Source: CAZFVY01 sp964522665 (GTDB lineage Bacteria; Verrucomicrobiota; Verrucomicrobiia; Limisphaerales; CAZFVY01). Taken from it: a DNA stretch of 41,996 nt. The position numbers and the translations under genes are program-made. This document shows, piece by piece, positions 36,401 through 41,996 of this stretch. Location of the stretch: the NCBI GenBank assembly GCA_964522665.1, contig CAZFVY010000058.1:1-41996 (forward strand). Reading direction: 5' to 3'. The notes under the pieces are model-generated. The model was not told where the DNA came from. It was given only the letters and a program-made list of their open reading frames with translations, and did not search any database. Every line of letters starts with the position of its first letter. Position 1 is the first letter of the stretch.

Positions 36401-36916
36401 GAAGGCCCAATGAGCGCGGGCTTTGGCGGTGTTGGCGCTGAGCGCGGGGGCGTTCGTCGGCGCGTCGGCGCGCGGGTCGGGAGCGCCGAGGCGAACCCAT
36501 TCCTCAAGGGCGGCGATTTGCGGCCCGGAAAGCTTTTTGCCTTTGGGCGGCATCTGCAGGTCGTCATCGGTATAACGCACCGCCTTGATGAGCAGGCTCT
36601 TGTTTGGGTCGCCGGGAACGATGGCAGGACCGTTGTCGCCGCCTTTCAGCCAGCCGTCGCGAGTGTCGAGCAGCAGGCCGCCTTTGATTTTCTTGCTCTC
36701 GTGGCTGTGGCACGAATAGCACTGCTCGGCGAGAATCGGGCGGACCTGTTTTTCAAAGAATTCGATGCCTTCGGCGGTCGGGGCTTGCTCCGCGTTTGCC
36801 TGACAGGCCAGCAGGAGTCCGGTCAAAAGCAGCCACGCGACGGCCCGCGCGGCGCTTTGAGCGCGGCGGCGAAGTATATCCGACGTGAGCCGATTGATCC
36901 GGCGGTCTAATCGCAT
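33467..36916 (-). CDS. Planctomycete-type cytochrome c / DUF1549 / DUF1553 giant secreted protein
   Basis: An 1149-residue exported protein. The N-terminal signal (about 21-42, AVAWLLLTGLLLACQANA) contains a possible lipobox at Cys38. PSCyt1 follows with a heme c site C66-Y-S-C69-H70 and a distal MPPKG Met ligand, then PSCyt2/DUF1549 (about 185-395) and PSD1/DUF1553 (about 690-950, LTARVIVNRVWMYHFGAGLV). A beta-rich stretch (about 1000-1110) lies before the final WEKYAQVLLLSNEVVFVD. This architecture is characteristic of Planctomycetes and Verrucomicrobia, is often linked to polysaccharide or sulfated-glycan use, and usually pairs with a DUF1501 gene, which is missing here. Biochemical role unproven. 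Its start overlaps the lpxB stop by 10 nt. Confidence 0.93.
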   Translation of the reverse strand: MRLDRRINRLTSDILRRRAQSAARAVAWLLLTGLLLACQANAEQAPTAEGIEFFEKQVRPILAEQCYSCHSHESKKIKGGLLLDTRDGWLKGGDNGPAIVPGDPNKSLLIKAVRYTDDDLQMPPKGKKLSGPQIAALEEWVRLGAPDPRADAPTNAPALSANTAKARAHWAFQPIREPATPHVKNQRWVQSPLDSFVLTKLEAKGMTPSPRADKRTLIRRLSFDLTGLPPTSREVAAFLADQSSQALPNLVDRLLASPAYGERWGRHWLDVARYADTKGYVFEEERRYPYAYTYRDYVIRALNEDLPYDQFLIQQIAADQLHLGEDKRPLAALGFLTLGRRFLNNQPDIIDDRIDVVARGTMALTVTCARCHDHKFDPIPTRDYYSLYGIFASSVEPAESPLLGGASLPTDYPAYVAEHKRREEEWTSFRDSKEREALAEVRRRTGDYLLTAYEAKNLADASKAEGLARERKLDPGIVHRWESSLEDWAKHGDPVFAAWTEFATLPKESFAEKAPAVAASLATKRDAKPAVNPLVVSAFATNPPTSMKEVADRYGQLLADIDRQWRQTLTAATNVTTAKPAEAPKSFADPEREALRQVLYGADAPGNIATGEIPRLFDVPTAQKTRALKRKLDELDATHPGAPPRAMALEDSSSPHDTHVFLRGNPNNPGPETPRQFLEVLSHGKREPYRQGSGRLQLAQAIANSDNPLTARVIVNRVWMYHFGAGLVRTPSDFGLRSDPPANPELLDYLAARFMADGWSLKKLHRQILLSSAYQQSSDDNPRYALLDPSNQLLWKFNRQRLDFEAMRDSLLAITGRLDPAAGGHSVDITTEPFSTRRTVYSFIERQNLPGLFRAFDLASPDSSSAQRFVTTVPQQALFWMNSPFVIQQLRALLDRPEFKSLTTDEQRIRYLYERAYQRRPDADELRLGLRFLRTSVASPAPAMAEPPTWLYGYGEFDPATKRVTKFERLPQFIDEAWQGGMKMPDDKLAWVRLTAEGGHPGADSRHAAIRRWTAPADGSISIRGTLRHESSEGDGVRARVVSSRAGILGEWTVHDGKQATPVDQTEVHRGDTIDFVTDCRDSDRSDSFLWAPVVKWRAGGNQTPPSGRTEWNAKNDFTGPASDPAKPLNVWEKYAQVLLLSNEVVFVD

Positions 36917-38130
36917 TTAATTAATTTAAGCACAGCCTGCGCGGCGCGCGGCGCGGCGCCTGGTCCGCCCAGAGAGGCGATGACCTCGGCGAGCTTTGAT
37001 TTGACGACGCTCCGGCGGGGGGCGTTATTCAATAAGTCCAAGGCGGCGGCGGCCAAATTGGCAGGCGTGGCCGCGCCTTGTATAAATTCGGGGTAAATCT
37101 CCTCGCCCGCAAGGAGATTCGGCATGGCCAGGAATTTGACGTGAATGAACCATTTTCCGAGACGATAGGTGGTCCACGATGTCCGATAAAGGACGACCGT
37201 GGGCACGCGGAAATGCGCGCATTCCATGGTGATGGTGCCCGACGAGGCGATGGCGAGCGCCGCCTCGCGGAATGAGGTCGCCAGCCCGTGGTCCTGGAGT
37301 TGCAATCCGGGCAGATTGGCGGCGCGCTGGCGCGCGAACTCCAACAGCGCCGCGTTCGGCAGGACCATGCGAAACGTGAAATCACCCGTGGCCGCGATCT
37401 GGCGGGCGGCGCCGAGCATCACGGGGAGATGTTTTTCCAGTTCCCGGCGCCGGCTGCCGGGCAGCAGTAGGACCAGCCGCCTGTGGGACGGCGTGGCCGG
37501 CAGGTCGGCGATCGCCGAGTCGGACGACGCGGCCGCGTCGGTACCGTTCGCGGCCGCCGGCGCCGCGTGACGGTCAATCATCGGGTGGCCGACAAATTCA
37601 ACCGGCAGGCGCGGGGCGCGCGTCGCGTACCACGCTTTCTCAAACGGAAATATGCTTAACAGCAGATCGACGTCGCGGCCGAAAGCGTGGACGCGCGACT
37701 CGTGCCAGGCCCAAAGCTGCGGCGAGACGTAATAGACAATCTTGGGCGACCAATCGTGAAACGTTCCCTGGCGCGAGCGAAGATAGTTTTTAATCGCGCG
37801 GGCGAATCGCAGATTGAATCCGGGATAATCGATCAAAATGATCACCTCGGGCTGTCGCTCAATGGCCACGTGGACCAATTGATCGAACACGCGTTTGAAA
37901 AACCCGTAATTCTTCAAGACCTCCCAGATGCCGACGACGGCGTGGGCGGCCAGATCAACCTCGAGGGCGACCCCAGCCGCCGCCATACGCGGACCGCCGG
38001 CGCCGAAAAACGCGGCCGGAAAAGGTTGGGCGCCGAGGGCGGAGGACGCTTTAAGGGCGGCGACCAGTTCCGCGCCGAGCGCGTCGCCGCTCGGCTCGCC
38101 GGCCACCAACATGAAACTCTGAGAGTACAC
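36907..38130 (-). CDS. lpxB: Lipid-A-disaccharide synthase
   Basis: A 407-residue GT19 glycosyltransferase that joins UDP-diacyl-glucosamine and lipid X into the lipid A disaccharide at the inner membrane. It shows MLVAGEPSGDALGAELV near the start, FFGAGGPRM, IDYPGFNLRFARAIK, IVYYVSPQLWAWHESRV, LLPGSRRRELEKHLPVML, and SSGTITMECAHFRVPTVVLY. An Ala/Asp-rich insertion at about 190-215 is unusual but lies in a loop. The gfo gene is 25 nt upstream and the DUF1549/1553 gene overlaps the 3' end, so all three are likely one transcript. Confidence 0.95.
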   Translation of the reverse strand: MYSQSFMLVAGEPSGDALGAELVAALKASSALGAQPFPAAFFGAGGPRMAAAGVALEVDLAAHAVVGIWEVLKNYGFFKRVFDQLVHVAIERQPEVIILIDYPGFNLRFARAIKNYLRSRQGTFHDWSPKIVYYVSPQLWAWHESRVHAFGRDVDLLLSIFPFEKAWYATRAPRLPVEFVGHPMIDRHAAPAAANGTDAAASSDSAIADLPATPSHRRLVLLLPGSRRRELEKHLPVMLGAARQIAATGDFTFRMVLPNAALLEFARQRAANLPGLQLQDHGLATSFREAALAIASSGTITMECAHFRVPTVVLYRTSWTTYRLGKWFIHVKFLAMPNLLAGEEIYPEFIQGAATPANLAAAALDLLNNAPRRSVVKSKLAEVIASLGGPGAAPRAAQAVLKLIKCD

Positions 38131-38155
38131 GGCGCGGTTCGGGCGGGGCAGCGTC

Positions 38156-39205
38156 TTAACCGGGTGAGGAGATCGTCGGTCGCGCGGTCTCGGCGGCCTG
38201 AATCTGCCGGGTAATCTCGAAGGCGAGGTCCAACGCGCGTCCCGCCGATTCGCCGCTGACCAGCGGCTGGCTTTTGGCTCGGACGCATTCTACAAAACTC
38301 TGCAATTCGAGCTTGAGGGGTTCGTCTTTCTCGATCGGGACCGGCTCGCGCACGATCCGGCGACCAGCGAATTCGCTGACGATGGTCACCCGCTCGGCCG
38401 CCAGCACTTGTTTCAAAAACGATGAAACGGGTTCGTCCTCGCGCGCCAATCGATAGATGAACCCGGTCTGCGCGCGATAGTCCAGGGAGATATAACTCGT
38501 CCGCGGCCCGCCGCTGAAGACGCGAATCTTGCGCATTCTCTCGGGGCTGACGCGGCTGACGGTCAGATTCGCGACGCAGCCGTTCGCGAACCGGAGGCGC
38601 GCGTTGGCGATGTCCTCGGTCGCGCTTAGCACCGGCACGCCGACCGCATCGACGCTCGTCACCGGCGCCTTGACGAACGCGAGAACGATGTCGAGGTCGT
38701 GAATCATCAGGTCGAGCACGACCCCAATGTCGGTGCTCCGCGCGGGGAAGGGGGAGAGCCGATGCGTCTCGATGAAACGCGGCTCGGTGGCGACGCTCTC
38801 GAGGTATTTGAAAACCGGGTTGAATCGCTCGACGTGCCCCACTTGCAGGATGGCGTGGCGGCTATGGGCCAGCGTGACCAATTCCGCCGCTTGCGCGGCG
38901 TTGTCGGTCATCGGTTTCTCGACCAGGACATGCTTCCCTTGCTCCAACAACTCGCGGGCGACCGCGAAGTGGGTCGTGGTCGGCGTGACAATGCTTAAGG
39001 CGTCACTCGCCGCCGCCGCCTGCGCGAGCGAAGCGAAGGCGGTGACCCGGTATTTGTCGGCGATCTTCCGCGCCGAGTCCGGGTGCGAGTCAAAGACGCC
39101 CGCAAACTTGACGCGCCCCGCGCCAGCCATTTCCGCGTAAATCCGGGCGTGCTCCTTGCCCAAGGAGCCGGTTCCGATGACTGCCACGCTGACGGTCGAT
39201 GCCAT
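38156..39205 (-). CDS. Gfo/Idh/MocA-family oxidoreductase adjacent to lpxB
   Basis: A 349-residue NAD(P)-dependent sugar oxidoreductase. The Rossmann motif VIGTGSLGKEHARIYAEM is at 9-26, the EKP motif VLVEKPMT has Lys97, and GHVERFNPVF and DLMIHDLDIVLAF line the active site. Its position directly upstream of lpxB suggests a role in lipid A or another surface sugar. One known precedent is GnnA, which oxidises UDP-GlcNAc at C3 for the diamino-sugar form of lipid A. The matching transaminase (gnnB) is not in the window, so this is only a hypothesis. ATG 39205; divergent from the sigma factor gene. Confidence 0.85.
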   Translation of the reverse strand: MASTVSVAVIGTGSLGKEHARIYAEMAGAGRVKFAGVFDSHPDSARKIADKYRVTAFASLAQAAAASDALSIVTPTTTHFAVARELLEQGKHVLVEKPMTDNAAQAAELVTLAHSRHAILQVGHVERFNPVFKYLESVATEPRFIETHRLSPFPARSTDIGVVLDLMIHDLDIVLAFVKAPVTSVDAVGVPVLSATEDIANARLRFANGCVANLTVSRVSPERMRKIRVFSGGPRTSYISLDYRAQTGFIYRLAREDEPVSSFLKQVLAAERVTIVSEFAGRRIVREPVPIEKDEPLKLELQSFVECVRAKSQPLVSGESAGRALDLAFEITRQIQAAETARPTISSPG

Positions 39206-39405
39206 CGCTGTGGTATAGGGCGGGGGCGCGAAAGTTCAAAGGGGAATCTTCGGGGTCGGGCGACCAAGGCGCCGGACCCGACGAAATGGCTCGCGCTCAA
39301 GCGTTCTGGCAACGGAAACGGGTCTTGATAGAGGATTTCGGGAGCTCGCGGCATGAAAGAAAAACTTTGTCGGATTTTAACGGCGGCGGTTGTTTAATAA
39401 GTTGA

Positions 39406-41076
39406 ATGCAGCCGAAATCCGATGCGCGATTGCTCCGCGACTACGTCGAACTCCAATGTGAGGCCGCGTTTGGTGAAATCGTTGCTCGCTACACGGACAT
39501 GGTTTATTGCGCCGCCGTTCGGCAGACCGGTTCGCCTGAGCACGCTCGGGACGTGGCTCAAAGCGTCTTTACCGATCTGGCACGGAAAGCGCCATCGTTG
39601 GCTGGCAAAGCAAAGGACGGGGACTCGCTGGTCGGTTGGCTCTTTAAAAGCACGCGTTACGCGGCGTTGAGGATGAGGCGCGACGATCGTCGGCGCCAAT
39701 GGCGGGAAAGGAAAGCCGTGGAAGGATTTGTTTCCGATGCCGAGGTTTCCGCGGATTGGGACACCGTTAGACCTTTGCTTGACGAAGCGATCTCGCGTTT
39801 GAGCGCGCCGGACCGGGACGCGTTGCTCTTGCGCTTTTTCAAGAATCAAGATTTTCGGACGGTGGCGGCCGCGCTTGGGGTGAGCGACGACGCCGCTCAA
39901 AAGCGTGTCGCTCGCGCCCTGGCGAGGCTGCGAGGTGAACTGACCCGTCACGGCGTGACGACCACCCTGGCTGCGCTCGGTTCGGCCATTTCCGTCCACG
40001 CCGTGGAAGGCTATCCGGTGGGACTCGCCGCTACGTTGACTGGGGCGGCATTGGCCGGAGCGGCAAAGACCGGCACGACCTTCGGAATTCTTGCCTTTAT
40101 GACGATGACTAAGCTGAAAACCGGTGTCTTCGCCGCTCTGCTTTTGGCCGCTCTGGTGACGCCGTTGGCGATCCGCCATCAAGACGGAATCCAACTCCGA
40201 GAAAAAGACGCGTTTGCGCGGAGCCAAGCTGACCAAATTGCGCGGTTGAAGGCGGAAAACGAGCGGCTCTCGAGGCGACCGGCACAGTCGGACTCCGGCG
40301 CGACGCTCGGGAACGAGCAGCAAAGTGAACTCTTACGACTTCGCGGAGAAGTGGCGCGGCTGCGCGAGGAGGCGCGCAAGGAAGCGGCGCCACCAGCCAC
40401 GACGGTCGCGTGGGCGGCCCGCATCGCGCGGCTCAAGCAAACCGTTGACCGGTGGCCCGAGAAGCGCATTCCGGAAATGCAGTTTTTGAGCGACAAGGAT
40501 TGGGCGGCCGCCATGCGCGACGCCGATCTCAGCTCCGACGACGGGCTGCGCCAGGCGTTCAGCGAGCTACGCGGCGCGGCCAAGAGCGCCTTTCTCGGCC
40601 TGACGCGGGAGGCGTTTAAGAAATACGCGGCGGCCAACGCCGGTCCGCTGCCATCCGATCCGGCGCAACTCGCGCAATTCCTCAACGCCAACCCCGATCT
40701 TTTTCCGGTCGATCTGGCCCAGCTCAAGCCCTACTACGACGCTCCCGTCGATGATCGGATTTTCCCCCGCTATCAGATGGTCCACCCCAGTCGACTGCAC
40801 GATAATCTTTCCGATATCTTGGTGAGGGAGGTCGCGCCGCCGGTGGATGACGAATACGATACGTCGAATGAAGCCGGGTTCTACAGCGGCGGCGTCGCGA
40901 ACGTGAATCGGATCAAGGATGCCGTCGCGGCCGCGTCCCAGCAATTCGCGGGGTCCAACGGCGGCCAGCTGCCGACTGAGCCGGCCGAAATCATTCCGTT
41001 CCTCAGCCAACCGCTCGATGCCGCGCTCGTTCAGAAGTATTTGAGCAAACTTTCCGACAACCGGCGGACTCCGTGA
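39406..41076 (+). CDS. ECF sigma factor with membrane-anchored C-terminal extension
   Basis: A 556-residue protein. Region sigma2 (about 18-92: AAFGEIVARYTDMVYCAAVR, HARDVAQSVFTDLARKAP) and region sigma4 (about 125-180: SRLSAPDRDALLLRFF, TVAAALGVSDDAAQKRVARA) make a normal ECF sigma factor. A Gly/Ala-rich, mildly hydrophobic linker (185-230), one strong transmembrane helix (239-256), a coiled coil (265-328) and a 220-residue C-terminal domain of unknown fold follow. The tail has two 'PTEPAEIIPFL'/'PSDPAQLAQFL' repeats. No separate anti-sigma gene is adjacent. The fused tail may replace it or sense the periplasm; that is inference. Confidence 0.9.
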   Translation: MQPKSDARLLRDYVELQCEAAFGEIVARYTDMVYCAAVRQTGSPEHARDVAQSVFTDLARKAPSLAGKAKDGDSLVGWLFKSTRYAALRMRRDDRRRQWRERKAVEGFVSDAEVSADWDTVRPLLDEAISRLSAPDRDALLLRFFKNQDFRTVAAALGVSDDAAQKRVARALARLRGELTRHGVTTTLAALGSAISVHAVEGYPVGLAATLTGAALAGAAKTGTTFGILAFMTMTKLKTGVFAALLLAALVTPLAIRHQDGIQLREKDAFARSQADQIARLKAENERLSRRPAQSDSGATLGNEQQSELLRLRGEVARLREEARKEAAPPATTVAWAARIARLKQTVDRWPEKRIPEMQFLSDKDWAAAMRDADLSSDDGLRQAFSELRGAAKSAFLGLTREAFKKYAAANAGPLPSDPAQLAQFLNANPDLFPVDLAQLKPYYDAPVDDRIFPRYQMVHPSRLHDNLSDILVREVAPPVDDEYDTSNEAGFYSGGVANVNRIKDAVAAASQQFAGSNGGQLPTEPAEIIPFLSQPLDAALVQKYLSKLSDNRRTP

Positions 41077-41404
41077 CGCATGCTCAATTTGGCCGGAGGT
41101 CGGCGATCAACTCTATCGCTCACAAGCGCGAATGAATTCCGTCTGGTGAAGTTGACTGACGCGAAACGATCCCTTAGGCCGGGCGTCGGGCGGCGTTTCT
41201 TATCAAACACGCGTGTTCCGATAACCGCAACGCTGATCGGCTACCGAGTGGAGGTGGTCAAACGCGGAAGCAGAGGCTTAGAAATGGAGAGTCTAAATCT
41301 GCGGCGCCGTGCTTCTGTTTGAGCGCCAGCGATTAGCGTGATGTCGGTCGAACTTCTTCCAAGTATTGAATGACGTTTGCCGCGGTGGGCTGGCCCATGT
41401 CGGC
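41077..41404. other. Intergenic region right of the sigma factor gene
   Basis: About 330 bases without a supported gene. A rightward 80-codon frame at 41080-41322 has no recognisable product. GC is visibly lower than in the sigma factor gene. No clear terminator for either of the convergent neighbours was found. Confidence 0.4.
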
Positions 41405-41824
41405 TTATGTTTCCAGCGCTGCAATGGTTTGGCTCCATGATCCCCAATACCCAAGAAACACGTCTTTTTCCGTGGCTAAGCCAAACTGCTTCGTTTGTTC
41501 GTCGTAAACAATCTGAACACCATGAGTCGATCCAGCCACAGACTTTGCGATCGCCCACAAACTCCGATCTGCGGCGCCCGAGTCACCTTTGAAGTCGCGC
41601 CGAAGAGGCGGGACAAGCAACTGGATTGACTGGGGCGGCGGTTCACCGATTTGGCGATTGATTAGAACCATTACTTCCTCGAGATTGAGTCGCGCCGGTA
41701 GCTCGGCGGCGCCGAATTCATCGACATTATGGCCGCAGGCCTCCAGGAACTCTTTCGAACGGGCAAAGGCTGTCTTGTACTGTGGCGGTCGCGCCGCGTG
41801 GGCGGGGTGATGTTCCAATACCAA
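41405..41824 (-). CDS. Hypothetical protein with unresolved N-terminus (possible frameshift)
   Basis: The leftward frame encodes at least 139 residues with coherent composition (TAFARSKEFLEACGHNVDEF, NLEEVMVLINRQIGEPPPQS, DRSLWAIAKSVAGSTHGVQI) ending GYWGSWSQTIAALET. No family was recognised. The first conventional start in frame is TTG 41824, but protein-like sequence (SFSFEIDCERRVLVLEHH, and FAVEFSKRFARTLDYRDSD before it) continues upstream to a stop at 41974-41972. No ATG or GTG lies in that stretch. An ATG at 41979 in another frame reads MISRFPFSK, so a frameshift around 41950-41970 could join the two. The gene lies close to the window edge, so context is limited. Confidence 0.55.
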   Translation of the reverse strand: MVLEHHPAHAARPPQYKTAFARSKEFLEACGHNVDEFGAAELPARLNLEEVMVLINRQIGEPPPQSIQLLVPPLRRDFKGDSGAADRSLWAIAKSVAGSTHGVQIVYDEQTKQFGLATEKDVFLGYWGSWSQTIAALET

Positions 41825-41996
41825 AACGCGCCTTTCGCAGTCGATCTCGAACGAAAAGCTTATTTCGAGGTCGCTGTCTCGGTAATCAAGCGTACGTGCA
41901 AAACGTTTGCTGAATTCGACGGCGAATTGCGGAGCCGAAGCGTTAGAGCGTGTTTTGAAAATGGAAAACGGCTAATCATAAGTAAGTTGCTAATGT

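Overview
The window is a GC-rich chromosomal segment from a Gram-negative, lipid-A-making bacterium. Several features point to Verrucomicrobiota, probably a Pedosphaera/Limisphaera-like lineage. These are a giant planctomycete-type cytochrome protein (PSCyt1-DUF1549-DUF1553), an ECF sigma factor carrying a long membrane-anchored C-terminal extension, an ADOP-type duplicated permease, a Sel1-repeat protein, a Gfo/Idh/MocA oxidoreductase beside lpxB, and a dispersed repeat that reads 'CGGKRSATPL' when translated. The lineage is an inference from gene content; no rRNA or tRNA gene was seen. Recognisable Shine-Dalgarno sites are scarce, so several starts are uncertain.

Left part (1-15.9 kb). A leftward ORF, open at the window edge, reads from an RNase H-like 3'-5' exonuclease domain straight into the start of a family 2 glycosyltransferase. 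Diverging from it is a rightward phospholipid operon (psd, pssA, a LysE-type exporter) followed by an MFS transporter. A small leftward DNA-binding-type protein (coiled coil, basic motif, winged helix) has its own promoter and terminator. Then come a divergent terC / LysR (NhaR-like) pair, an ADOP permease, a small conserved unknown, lolC/E-lolD for lipoprotein release, a lone CheY-like receiver, a TPR protein and an 11-repeat Sel1 protein.

Middle (15.9-24.3 kb). A leftward pair (MFS hexuronate-type transporter and 2-keto-3-deoxygluconate kinase) suggests uptake and phosphorylation of sugar acids. Two conserved unknown genes lie nearby. aspS is flanked on both sides by copies of the same repeat family. 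On its right the repeat has become a tandem array with an exact 144-bp period, next to a MazF-type toxin-antitoxin pair and an AT-richer membrane protein gene. This looks like a small accessory island.

Right-middle (24.5-32.3 kb). A set of amino-acid genes covers glycine/threonine/C1 metabolism: an FAD oxidoreductase-GcvT fusion (dimethylglycine/sarcosine dehydrogenase type), 2-aminoethylphosphonate transaminase (phnW), an XRE-cupin regulator, and tdh-kbl, which cleave threonine to glycine and acetyl-CoA. The redox repressor Rex is convergent with kbl.

Right part (32.7-42 kb). A leftward peroxiredoxin is followed by the leftward run gfo-lpxB-(PSCyt1/DUF1549/DUF1553). The last two genes overlap by 10 nt, and the usual DUF1501 partner is absent. 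The membrane-anchored ECF sigma factor diverges from gfo. The right edge holds an unknown leftward gene whose reading frame may be broken near its start.
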